In this document: positions 35,929 to 47,660 of the stretch, piece after piece
How positions within the stretch are numbered: the stretch's first letter is position 1
Layout: every line of letters begins with the position of its first letter
Assembly (NCBI GenBank): GCA_001986395.2
Contig: MQVO02000028.1
Span: 124,001-188,000 of the forward strand
Source of the DNA: Irpex lacteus
Lineage: Eukaryota > Basidiomycota > Agaricomycetes > Polyporales > Irpicaceae
Length of the DNA: 64,000 nt
Direction of reading: 5' to 3'
The notes under the pieces: generated by a model
What the model was told of the DNA's origin: nothing
The model's input: the letters and a program-made list of their open reading frames with translations, nothing else
Databases searched by the model: none
Position numbers and translations under genes: made by a program

Positions 35929-36290
35929 AATGTAGGCGTAGGATACCGTACGATGAGTATCTCGATCATTGCTTGCTTCATGTCCCTTATCCGAGTCACT
36001 GCACACATGATTTCTTTATTACTCGTCATGAATACAGATGCAGTGTGCGCATTTGCTCGAGGATGAAGCACTCATCGCCAAAAGCAAGCACATTCGGTCA
36101 ACGGTCTCCGAGATTTACTTACACGACAACAGTCGCCGGCTCAGGTGGGCTTGCAGAACACTACTTCACCTGTACTATGACCGGTATCAAAGCTAGGGCT
36201 GAAGTCGATTGTCGGTAGCCTGAGATTCAAGGTCTATATGATATACTACAAACATATACGCAAATTCCGCAAGAGAGATTTATTCAGGAC
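35929..36290. other. Intergenic, nothing recognised
   Basis: Convergent gap between the VPS3-like gene and kinase D; no feature recognised. Confidence 0.5.
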
Positions 36291-39200
36291 CTATTCGGCG
36301 ACTGTAGCTAGGTCGTTAGTACTACCAGTACACACTCTCTTTGCCTCCTCTCCACGAGATGATTCGGACTTTCGCTTTGATGACTGGCGGCTGCCGGTCG
36401 AGCCCTTGGGTAGGACACCGGTAAGTTCGGGAAGCTCCTCGAACTGATCCTTCGTCTTGTCAGGTTTCATGTTTGCATCACCGTTCGTGCTTCGGTGAAA
36501 GATGGAGCTCGTGATTGGTCCAATCAGTTCCAGCATAGCTTGGTGCGAGTTGAGAGTACCGCGCGGAGGCAATGTAGCGGTCGGGACAACAGGGGGAAAG
36601 GTCTCGGGTGGGCCTCGAGCTTGAACACCACTTAGACCAAAGACGGCAGTGTCTTTCTTGAAACGGTGTCGGCGGCGAGGCTGGCCCTGATTCACCGCGG
36701 GCTGAGGAGGTACTGGCAGGGTAGGAGGATGGCTCCGTGGCGCACTATATTTCTCGTACTCTGCGAAATCGAGCGAAGAATAGTGCTCCTTCAGAAGTGC
36801 ATACAAACCGTCGAGGACCGCGATGAGATCAGCCGAGACATGTTCGCGGCTAAGTGTGAAGCCAGGGTCCCCAGATTTCGCAGCGACTCGTTTGTGGGCC
36901 CCGCCGCCTTCAATGCCCCCTTTGCATAGCCAACTCTCATGGAAGAAGTTTCCCACAAGTCTCCAAAGTTCGTCTCTGGGCTGATCGTGGGCGTGGAAGC
37001 GAAGAGCGCACCAAGTGAACACGTAGATGAATGACTCAAGGTCATCGGAAAGGCTGCTTGGCTTGCGTGGAAACTGCAATGATAACGCAGACATGAATGC
37101 CCATGTACCCTAATGAAAGCGAACCGTCAGGTCTCACAAAACGTTCGGAAGAGATATGAACGTACTGAGCGACCGTGCGGAGAAGTCTGTTGCCCCAGAT
37201 TCTTCGTGAATTTGCTCAAGTCCCAGTCGTTCAGTATGCCTTTTATGCCGATGTCTTCGTCATCTTCGTTGGTATCGTCTTCATTATCGTTGTCTCCGCT
37301 GTCATCCTCATTTTGATTCACGACGCACATGATATTGTTGACACTGATATCCCGATGAAGAACACCGGCCTCAAACGCATCGTAATGCGCTGTCCATGGT
37401 AGTATGATCAATTGCTAATCGCAACTACAAGATAACGATGCTTACCGATGAGAGCATGGCTCACCACTACAATCAGCTCATACGAGTCTTCATATTCTTC
37501 GAGGGGTTTCGCCAGTTCCTTAAAAACGATGCGGACATGGCATCGCTCTGCCTGGATTCGCTTCTCCCTGTCCTTATACAGATATATCTGGGTGACGGAG
37601 CATTGGACCACCATGCCACTAGCTACATCTCCACCTGCCTCGATTTCAGCGATATACCTGACTCTCTTCGAATGAAGATGGACGTATATAGCGATCTCGT
37701 TGGATATTGCGTCCGAACGGGGTCTCCAGTAGTCCTTGAGGAAGTACAGACGTTTGGCGCCCTCCTTGAACGCAACGTAGCCTCGAGTACCCCGACCAGT
37801 TGGCGAATGGGAGGCGGAGATGTACTTTCCAATGAAGTACGTCCCCGACCCGCCGCCATCCAGATACGCACAATCGACCTGATAGTGGTGGTCAAAACAT
37901 GAGCGGTGAGTTCTGGTAATATACGCACCTTGTATATAGGAAAGAATTTTTGATTATCCAGGACTTCCCGCGCACGCCGCCGAGCGTAAGAGTTCTTGTG
38001 CACTATGCGCTCAAGAGTGGAGACTTCGGCTTTCGAAGCGAGGACAGCTGTGGTGTCGTATCCGAGGCGAGCGTCCGACATGAGTCCCAGACGATAGACA
38101 AAGTTGAGAAGCGGATATGCGTCTTTCTGTTCCTCGAGGTTGATCGGTTTGGAGACGACGCACCCCACGCGATCCCAACGGGTGATGCGAGCGAAGTTTT
38201 CGGCGATGTAGATAATAAAGACGTGGGTACGATGCTGGCGAACCATCAATTCTGCGGTGTACTTGATAAGCTGTGCCTGCGCTTGTCGACCCGCGTCACT
38301 GTCTCTCAAGAGGCCCTTGGTCGCAGAGCCGCGTTCTGCGAAGTAGAAGGCCGCATCTTCGCGCTTGCGCTTGACCTCGACACCAACGGTCATCCAGGCC
38401 CAAGCAGCACGCGCGAGATGCTTATGCCGAGAGGGGTCCACAGTCCGTTGGGCCTTCTTCTTGACCGACTGGGTCTCTGCAATGCCCACAGCCGGCTGGG
38501 TCTCTGCAATTTCCACAGCGAGCTGGGTCTCTGCGTTTGCCACATCCGGCTGAGCCTCTGCGTTCTCCACAGCCGGTTGAGCCTCTGCGTTCTCCACAGC
38601 CGGTTGAACCTCTGCGTTCTCCACCGCCGGCTGGGCCTCTGCGTTCTCCGCAGCCGTCTGTTTCTTTCCACTCAGCTGGTAAGCGGCGCGCTCCCTGTCA
38701 CGGTCCCGATACATGGCGATGTCAATATTCATGTCATCTTTGGAAGTCTCAGGCGTATCCGCAACGTCTTTGAAACAATAGTGTCTGCCTTTGCGCGGTG
38801 CAGCCTACGCAAAACAGGGTTAAGAGACTAAACTAAGCGAACAACATGAAGCTTACATTCTCTTCTTCCTCCATGCGTGGATCACGAGCATGGGCCTCAT
38901 CTAGTGCCTTATTGAACGCCGTGCACTGTACCAAGGAGACGGATGAGACACCAGGGATCCATGATGACAGTCGAACAATGTGATACATACTATGATTGGG
39001 TACATTGGCCACTCTCTAGTGTCGTTGACAAGACCAGCAAGGCTGATCTCCTTATTGGGGAGGTCCATGGACACTCCCTCGGGCAGTTCGTCGACGGAGG
39101 CAAAAGTGTCCAAGAAATTTTCAGTCGTGTCATTGTACTCGTGCCAGTGTTTGTCCATTTCTTCGACTAGAATTGGATCGTGATTGGTATTCTTATGGTT

Positions 39201-39338
39201 TAAGTGGTGTGTCGAAACTTTATTGAGAATTGGTGAACGAAATACGACCTTGGGAGGGGCTTTGGTATCTAAAGAGAGGTTCTGTACCGACGGAGGGTCG
39301 ACATCAAGAGTGGATGGTGGAGAATCGTCAGAGGCCAT
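36291..39338 (-). CDS. FunK1 kinase D with a nine-residue repeat
   Basis: A diverged FunK1 kinase, start ATG at 39338 (MASDDSPPSTLDVDPP). An upstream in-frame ATG at 39383 also exists. Order of features: N-terminal region; CFKDVADTPETSKDDMNIDI; a seven-fold repeat of 9 residues (AVENAEAQP type); ARAAWAWMTVGVEVKRK; VAFKEGAKRLYFLK-type exon; AGVLHRDISVNNIM. An acidic insertion (EDDSGDNDNEDDTNEDDED) follows, then ILNDWDLSKF, GTWAFMSALSLQ and DDLESFIYVF. The reading frame holds through every splice I placed. It is on the same strand as B and C but clearly less similar. Probably functional; role unknown. Confidence 0.75.
38467..38655 (-). repeat. 27-bp minisatellite, seven units, inside kinase D
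   Basis: Seven head-to-tail 27-bp units encode 9-residue repeats (consensus AVENAEAQP). The 5'-most units (to the right) are most alike and the left ones more diverged. Unit length is a multiple of three, so copy-number change would keep the frame. Confidence 0.9.
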
Positions 39339-41575
39339 GTTCAACCAAGATACGGGTGATGTACAGGGAGCATACCGTATCAAAGGCGCAGTACGCCTTT
39401 ACTTATGTTCGAACAAGATTGTGGCGCTGAACTAGTTCCTTCTGCCGTTTGGTGGCCTAGATTGATTGGTTAACGACTGTCAGCAAGCAGTGCGCGTAAA
39501 AGAGAATGAACAATGAAATCAGATGGTGATATGACTCACGTTGGTAACTTCGAGAAGCAAATACAGGGTGCAAACGTATAGCCCTGAGGCCCCGAGTCCG
39601 ATGTTTGTGGCCGTATGATATGTCTCGGAGGCACGCTAAGACTGCAGCATTAGTCACATACATATCCCACACGCGTGAAATTAGCCTACCTGAGGCAGTC
39701 CAGGCGAGGATACCTCTTTCGAACACAACGATGATGGTGGTTGAGAGCTATGTCACGCTGGTCACAGCTGGGTGGCCCGGACACACTGGCCCGCATAAAT
39801 CATGGTGAGGCTTTCCATTGTTCTTCCACGAACTTCATACACGAAGATATATTATACTCACCAAGATCATCAAGGTTCAACGTTCAACGTCGAAAAATGT
39901 GGTCAAACAACGATGTGACCACGTCATGCAGGACGGACCGAGCGGAACCGCGCCACAAAGCTCATAGATAGACGCTGTGGCCAGGGCGATCGGTGCAAAT
40001 GAAATTGATTACTCGAAAGGGCCGCCCGCGGCGGCGTCAGGTCTTGCTCCAGCTCCATGAATCAAGGATTTATACGCGAACGTCAATCAATGCTTATTCA
40101 AAATTCGGGACTTAGGACAACTTCGACGCAAATCAAGGACTGTATATTTATAACGTATAGACTTGTTACTACAGCAATAACTTAGACTGCCGCGTCCTAC
40201 GGAGTTATAGAAGTCAGCTACGTTGTATAGTCTCGCATGCATAAACGACGTACAGGTACGGCGGGGTTTCTTTGTGGAAGGGCCTGCTGTGGCATTAACG
40301 GGAGCTTCTGTGTGGGGCTGTTTCTTGGGGCTCGTGGGTGGGGGGCGTGCTGCGTGCAGTACTCGAACCTTGCTGATATTGGTATAGTAATTGTCTTTCC
40401 GCATTGAGGACCTTCCGAACCAACCCAAAAGCTACTGGTGGAACTCCGTCAAAACTATTCAATAAGCATTCCAGCGAATATTGAATGGTTGGACATCAGC
40501 AAGTTGAGACTGGAATGCGATTTCCTGGCTGAGGCGGTGAAAGCACTTCGGAAAACATTAACGAGGATCTCGATGACCTTGACAAAGAAAGAGATATTCA
40601 GTGGTAAGACACTAATACTTGTACAGCAGACACTTACTGATCGAGTGAATAGTCGGAGACATTCGCCGATTACAATGGGATGTGAGGGGCTGCGCAAGAC
40701 CTAGGGATGTGAGATTATTGTTAGTGGAGCGTTAAGTGGAGAGGAAGAACAGACGCTGCAGGATTTTGTAAGTCGATTGCCAGCAACGACGAAGGTGAAC
40801 GTGCAAAGGGAGATAATAAGTGAGACGGAGTAGAAGACGAGCTGAAAGTCGCAAGTAGAGAACGGACAACTATCTACTAACACTAGTAGAACTTGAGCGA
40901 TAATTCTGGGTGACATTACTGAAATTGAATGGCCGTCGCTATATCATGGCAGCGAGGAGCAGCATCACACACGTTCTTAACGTTATTAGCGGTATCATGA
41001 CTGGTGGGCTGCGAATAGTTCGAGGAAGTTACGGGAGGAGCTCGAGGGAGCTCGAGCCAAGGATGGGATATTCAATATCGAGGGCCGAGGCCTGGAAATG
41101 GAACGAGGTAGCTGACAAAGCATATCTAGCGCCCACGTAGACGCGTATCGTTATCCAAAGTGTGAAGCTTGCTCAAGAGCAAGAATGTGTAAACGCCGAA
41201 TCTTTGCGATAAACGTGTAATTTGCTACACAGATAGATTTGGTATAATGCATTCATGTGTCATTCTGCGCCATGTACAAGAAGTAAGTAGTCGACATCAT
41301 GAAGATGTAAATCTGTGGTAGAGAGAACACGGCCAAACGGTGCTGTACAGGGTAATCTGCATAAGTGGTGGGAATGAGGGGAGTATGGACACTAGGTATC
41401 GCGGCGTATCGTATAATAGGAAGATTAAAGGTAGCGCATGGTGGGTACAAACAACGTCTATAGGTGGGAAGCTGAAAAGGGAGACGGAAGGAACAGTCTA
41501 GGTCGTTGATAAAGGGACATGGGTAGCCAGAAGAATCGGTGAAGGATAGATAAGTGGGAGGGATGAATAGGTTGC
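39339..41575. other. Mostly intergenic, possible gene remnant at 40430-41122
   Basis: No complete gene is seen. Plus-strand stretches at 40438-40600 (ELRQNYSISIPANIEWLDI then a frame change to NINEDLDDLDKERDIQ), 40740-40800 (EEEQTLQDFVSRLP) and 41000-41122 (SSRKLREELEGARAKDG) look protein-like. They need frame changes without clear introns and may be remnants of one gene. Family not recognised. Confidence 0.3.
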
Positions 41576-42742
41576 TCAGTGAGAGGCTCCGTTGCCATTT
41601 GCTGCGCCGTTCGTGTCTCCGTTGACCGTATCGGTTACTACCTCCTTCTCAGCCGTAGCCTTCCCACGCAGCGTACCTAGAATCTCCTGCAATCGTGCAG
41701 ACGATGCCTCCAAGATCGGGTTCACGCGCTGTTGCACTGTCTCCCGCACCTTCCCAACCTTCTCGTGCAACGGGTCAGGCGAAGTTAGGATGGCGGAGAT
41801 ATCGTTGATCGCAGTGGAGAGGTGGGAAGAGACGTCGTTGAAGGAAGCGTGGAGCTGAGTTGGAAGTGCGGCGGTTGATTGCTGAAGCATACGTAAGTTA
41901 TTGAACTCTGATAGGTTGATGATAAGAAGAGGCGCGTACCTGAACTTTGTGAAGTTCGTGCAGCAGGACATCGCTGACGGCATGAACCTTCTCTTGAGCG
42001 GCACCGTACGACGTAGACGCGACCTCGCTAACGTGGTGAGCAGCTTCAGCAGCACGCTGAACGTAAACATTTTGGTTCCGGATCTGGTTGATCTGCTCTG
42101 AAGAGAAAGACAACAGTTGGTCGCTCAGGTCCTTCGACAAAGCGTACGCGCGCTGATACTGGAATTTGGGGGGCTCGCCTTCCTTCGGTGCTTCGACAGG
42201 CGACCCGGCAGTGGAATGGACTTTCTTGACTGCTACCTCAAAGTAATCAACCACAGGTGCGAACCTCTGATGAAAAAACAGAGAACTGTCAGATAAGGTT
42301 GGCGGGTGAGACGAAACAGGAGACGCACCTGGTCAATTCCTTGGGCAACGCTCAGCGCGGGGTGAACAAAATTGTCATCGATTGTCTTGTTAGCCACGTT
42401 CCTCGCCTGGTCGCTGCGACCCTTTAGGTCTTTGACAATGTCCTCCGTGGGCGTCTTGAACGGGTATGGGTATCGCGACTCGACAACGTCGAGACCCTTG
42501 TTCGCAAGTCCGTCTGCACGGACGATGAGAGGGGCGATAGTCTTCTGGATAGGCTCCGTGTACCCCAAGGCTACCCTGGAGATACCCTGGGCTGTAGCAT
42601 AAGGCGAACGCGTGTAAGGGTTGTTCGCGAGTGTCTGGTGAATGGTGTCGAGTGAAGTGGCCACGAGCGGAATGGCGGCGACACGATAGAGAATGGTGAG
42701 CTCTGGCGCGGTTTGAGGTTGCGTTTGCGTTTCTGTGGTCAT
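41576..42742 (-). CDS. Perilipin-like lipid-droplet protein (MPL1/CAP20 type)
   Basis: Three exons (42329-42742, 41940-42266, 41576-41881) join in frame; start ATG at 42742. The sequence shows the fungal perilipin pattern: IPLVATSLDTIHQTL, NPYTRSPYATAQGIS, APLIVRADGLANKGLD, ESRYPYPFKTPTEDIV, DDNFVHPALSVAQGIDQRFAP. Long amphipathic helical regions and a C-terminal low-complexity tail (NGDTNGAANGNG) follow. Fungal homologues coat lipid droplets and control triglyceride storage. Length of about 340 residues fits. No membrane segment or catalytic motif is present, as expected. Single copy in the window. Confidence 0.8.
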
Positions 42743-45219
42743 GGTGGTAACAGATAGGGGGAATGACTGTGAGGCGACTGTGCGAGATAGGGCTGAGCTT
42801 TTAAATATTCAAGTTGGGTCCAGGCGATTTTGAGTAGACCAGGGAGCATTCGCATGTGATTTTCCCAATATACGTATCTTGGGCGCCTATCTGCCATGCG
42901 CTCTGTCCCTGCAATTTGGATCGCCCTCGTCCCTTCGCTGTGCCTTTTGCTTCCGGCCATGCGCGAGCCATCGTCTCGTCTGCTCTCGACATCGCCAAGA
43001 TCTCATCCAGCATATGCTCATTGCTTCGTACAAGAGACATGTGAAAACTCGAGGGATAGCGTTCAACCACTCGCTTTGAACACCGCAAAAATCGCCGCGC
43101 TACGGTATGACCCCGTTCTATATCTCAATTCAGAAAACGGCGACTTGGGCAGCTACTACCGTCACTTACATGATTGTAAAAATGACCGTGGCATCCACGT
43201 ACGGCGATAGAGCAATTGAGCCCGGTCAAGTCTGGTAAGCCCCTACTGCAAATTGTCTGCAATCACCTCGTAGCTCAAGAGAATTCTCGCTTGGACTTTG
43301 GGGTTACTTCTCGATCCTGATACACATGCCTCAGCCTAAACGGCGTTTTGAACTTCGCAGATAAGCACAGTGCAGCGACAACCGATACACTCGTGGTCCG
43401 TCGTGAAACAACACCTGTGTTGGCTCGTCAGTAATCATGTAGCAATACTGGCCTCAGCTTCGATGGAGTACTCCTTGCAATTACCGCGCTGTCAGCGATC
43501 GCGATACTGTGTGTTGAATTTGATCGATACCGTGCTTTGACACGCCATCAACGTATATCAAGCCCTACGATCACCAAGCAAGTGACAACATAACCGCCTC
43601 GGGCCAGCCGGTCTTCACCGGCATCTTCCAACATAATGACACGTCTTATCGAGAATTTTCCGACGGCCGCAGCCTGTCGCTCTGCATCGTGTCTCAACTT
43701 TTGCTTCCGTATCAAGCCTTGTTCCTCCCACCAAGGTGAAGAGCCATCAACAAGCAAGACGACAAGCTCATCGAAGGTGGCGTATTTTCTCGTCAATTAC
43801 GAAACTTTCCCAGCTTATGATCTTGTATCTTTGTAGGACCAATGTATGTGTAGCCATATGAAGCTCCTTCCGTGCCAGACCGCTCTATCGCTGGTCCTGT
43901 ATACTGCTCCGCTTCCGTAGTCTTCGTCGGATTCCTGACGGCCGACAGAAAGTGGGTATATACGGTAATGCCGGTTTCTAAGTGCTTTGAGTTATTGGGT
44001 CTCAGAATTCTTCCCTTCACTAGGTTTGCAATGGGGCGGTACTCGTAAGTATGCACATTTTCGAGGGATCTTGATGACGCAAAAGCTAACAGGAACCTGG
44101 GCCGTGAGGTCCACTCCTTAGCCCACGAGCCGCAAGTACACCTCATATTAGCATACTATCAAAGATTATATAAGTTAATTTATACTTCCGGGATCTCCCA
44201 TGCCCTCGTAGATGAGAATGGTGTGGCTCTATCGCTTGTCCACCGCGAACATACTTACCTGCCATAATTGGACAGATTACTCTGTGCCCTGGGCGTCTTT
44301 TCTGACGCGGAAATGCCACCGTGTTTGTTCAACAACTTTTACGAACGCTTCGACAGTACTTTGGTCTCAAGAGGAATGAAACACCGTGTGGCTATTGTGG
44401 CCTCATGATATAAAGAATGGTAGGTATTTTGGGGCTTCTTGCGAGTCAACAGATACTAAATGCTCTATGTACGCGTGTAGGAAAGCTCGTATCTGCGACT
44501 ATGACAGCACTGGCTGGAAGCTTGCTGTGCGAGCTCCTTAAGTGTACCGATAATTGATTTACCAACTTGGAACACCAAACGTCTCATGATTGACATACTC
44601 TCGCTCATTGAAACGTTAGAACAAACGGTCATCACTGTCAATGTCGTCGTACCGACTCGTACGAGCGTACCGCCAGTGCTCGCCCTTACGCGTTCTCATG
44701 GTCATCTGAGGTCAGTTTGTGAGCTCGAAGATGTCCGTTACTACCGATATGAATGCGTATTAATTCTCTAGTACCGTCGATGGCATACTCACAGTGGCCT
44801 AGTAGGCAGTTCTGGCCAAATCTTCTCAAACAGTCGTACCGAGATGGACTTCGCTCACCACCGTTGTACGTACCTACTGCGCTCAATATCCGAGACCGAT
44901 CTGTCCGTCTGACGAGCATTGACAGGTATTGAACTTCAAACGTATCACTACATCTTCGCGGCCACGAATCTCGGCCGCCTTTTTCATAACTCATCTGTCG
45001 ATCAATACTCGGATTCAATAGCGGTGAGCCGCCGGGATTAAGTACTGAGAAGGGGCATATAGCGGGCTCACTTTGTGGCATTATAATAAGGCGCGACATG
45101 GTAGGGCGCAAATAATTCGTCGAAGGAGGGTCGAGCTGGCTCCCGAATCATCTATTCTAGCCTCTTCCCATACGCGACATCACGCACAGCAGTAGAACAT
45201 GTTTCGACAGACAATAATC
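42743..45219. other. Intergenic, 2.5 kb, nothing firmly recognised
   Basis: Only short frames occur. One minus-strand stretch at 43548-43796 (RKQKLRHDAERQAAAVGKFS) looks protein-like but has no supporting exons. No repeat was recognised. Confidence 0.4.
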
Positions 45220-45560
45220 AGGACCCCTGACAATACGCCTAGAGGCCAGTTTGAGCGCCTATAAAATATGTCCGGATGGCGAGTCGAAGGCTTGACGAAA
45301 TATGTCCGGATGAAACTGGCCTTGGGCCGTTTTCTGGAGCGCTAAACTTCCCAATTGGGAAATTTTGGCCACGAGGGCGCTTTGGCGCCCACTGCTTCCG
45401 GAGCCGCCGGGGTCGCCGAACCCATTATGTCCGGACACAAACTGGCCTACCCCCCCTCTGAGGTCAAAATATGTCCGGATGAAACTGGCCTCAGGTCCCA
45501 AAACTCGTTGATTTTGTCCGGGTCAGCAAACTGGCCTCTAGGCGCATTGTCAGGGGTCCT
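45220..45560. mobile_element. Non-autonomous TIR element (MITE), 341 bp
   Basis: The ends are 34-bp terminal inverted repeats beginning AGGACCCCTGACAAT, at 45220-45253 and 45527-45560, with a single mismatch. They are flanked by an 8-bp direct duplication CAATAATC (45212-45219 and 45561-45568). The interior has no coding capacity but repeats the words TATGTCCGGATGAAACTGGCC several times. The 8-bp duplication fits hAT or KDZ-type transposases; which one mobilised it is not known. Confidence 0.88.
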
Positions 45561-45732
45561 CAATAATCCCACGACTCGCAAGATCAAGCACCAATAGGCT
45601 GTCAATGGGATGGAAAGATCTGCGTCGGATCTTTGATGCGGGGGTCAATGCCAGTGCCTGGACCACGAAATAGTAGTGTATCCGAAGTGGTCGTGCGTTT
45701 ACAAGCTTATAAGTAAGTACTTTGCTTACACA

Positions 45733-47455
45733 ATGGACGCTCACACGCTTCATCATCTCCCCTCAATCCTTAGCATGGCTGCGACGCCTTGGACAGACAT
45801 ACCGTTGTCTGAGGAGACAACGTATTGGAGATCCTTGTCAGTGATCAATGTTCAGTCCAAATATACGGCTTCACATTCTCATAAGATTTAACATTCTAGG
45901 GTCAGGGGGAGCTTCGTGGAAGTAGCAGCTACAGGTACGTAACGTAAAATGGATACTTTCCTCTCTCGCTCACATCGACTCCCAGCGTTGTTCTTCTACG
46001 AATACTTCCAGATTTTACCAGACGAAGTCAAGTATATATGGAAACTCAAAAAATCCATTGCGTCCTACCTGTTCCTCGTCAATCGATACGCTGTATTGTG
46101 CATCCGAGGGTTTAGACTAGTACAGATGGTCTCATGGGCAGGAAGAAACGCCCACACCGCGGATGTCGTAAGTGTCTCTCTGCACTAATTCTCCTGCAGC
46201 GTATCACTCACAGACCTATCTAGATGTATGACGGTCCTTTCCTCAGTTTGGGTGTATGGTTTTGACGTTCATTGCCTCTGACAGTTGCACTGTTGCATGG
46301 CGGATGGGAGACATGTGCACCATTGTGATGTACTTGGTCCTAGCACGTAAGCCATTCTCACCATGATGCCTTCCCGTCTTTGCCTGAATCTTCTTACCTT
46401 AGTATTTGCGTCCCTCCGAACATATGCAATATGGGAAAAGAACAGATTTGTGCTTGCAGGTGTTCTGATACTGGGTTTAATTTATCCTGGCGGCTTCACC
46501 GTACGCTTATAGTTGTGAGTATTCCGCACAGCGGCTGACCCCGCTCCCTGAATGTAGTATTCTATCACCACACGTACCTATCGAGCGGCTCCTCCCCCGT
46601 TTACCGGTTGCGACTACAATACATCGCTGAACCTGTCTATCAAGCTGGATCCTAACATGATTTAGTACGTATTCACAGTTTTGTGGTTGTACGGTTCCCT
46701 GGCTCTAATTCTATGTCGCCCATTAGCTGTAGGTCGCATCCCTCGTCAGTCTTCGCGCAGAACCTGACATGAATACGTAATGTAGCAATGCTGGGTATAA
46801 TCTGCAGCATGATATTTGAAGCCTCTGTCGTTATTCTGACGTGGGCCAAGACTGTAACTTTGCTCAGACGGGGAAGACAAATCGATGGACGGGTTAATCA
46901 GGGCATGGGATACGTCCTGTTGAGAGATGGTATGTAGTACGCATAGCAACATTATTGATACTAAGTAATGCTGATCTCTATGCTATGTCGATCATGATGA
47001 AGGCACCATACACTTCGGAACCCTCTTCATCTTGAATGCTGTCGGTCTGATAACTTTTTTCTCAACAGTAAGCGTCTCCTACCTCTCGCACAATACCCAT
47101 CATGATTGATGCCACATTGTTAGCCATTCGACTTCATATCGTCCTTGACAGATACCATGATATCTATCCTGATTTCTCGTCTCATCCTCAATCTTCGACA
47201 AGACTTCCTCAGAGCGTGTAATCGACGAGGCACTGCGAACACTTCTGGGCCAGACACAGCTCAATGGACAACGACGAGCGTGGCTGGTGATGGAAGAAGG
47301 GTAGGAGGGGCTACTGATGATGTGTCAAATGTGACCGTGCAGTTCGCACACGACTTCTCTGGCGACGATGGTGAGCTGGGCGAAACGGGTTCGCGTGATG
47401 TCTGGGAGATGAGCGAGAGCAGTGGTACAATAGCAGGAGAAACTCACAGGTAATA
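45733..47455 (+). CDS. DUF6533-type seven-helix membrane protein
   Basis: A multi-exon gene typical of basidiomycetes. The DUF6533 signature is assembled across a splice as VEVAATA then LFFYEYFQILPDEVKYIWK and LFLVNRYAVL. Later exons carry hydrophobic helices: AMFASLRTYAIWEKNRFVLA (about 46400-46460), GVLILGLIYPGG, IICSMIFEASVVILTWAKT (about 46795-46860) and TLFILNAVGLITFFST (about 47020-47070). The cytoplasmic tail SRLILNLRQDF extends to the stop at 47453-47455. Function unknown; the family is a putative receptor or integral membrane protein. The first exon (ATG 45733) is uncertain because no clean donor joins it to the exon at about 45900. Confidence 0.7.
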
Positions 47456-47660
47456 GAGCAGTACAATATGTAATCACTTCCATTGAAGAGTTAAACTCAA
47501 GCGGTGAGGCGTAACAGGTTGCTACATAGTGTCCGACGCCTTCACATGCTATGATTTGTCGTTACATAGAGTTATAAGAGCACTGTATTTCTCGGGGATC
47601 ACCAAATCTGTGCGACAGAGAGAATGGATGTCACAGCAATTGCCCTCAACGCTGACCCAA

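Noticed and set aside
37950..38831. Plus-strand ORF of 293 codons over kinase D
   Set aside because: It is the antisense of the kinase D repeat region; the repeat makes the opposite frame open by chance.
40438..41140. Formin FH2-like gene
   Set aside because: Some stretches recall a helical FH2 region, but the frame changes without introns and the match is too weak to name.
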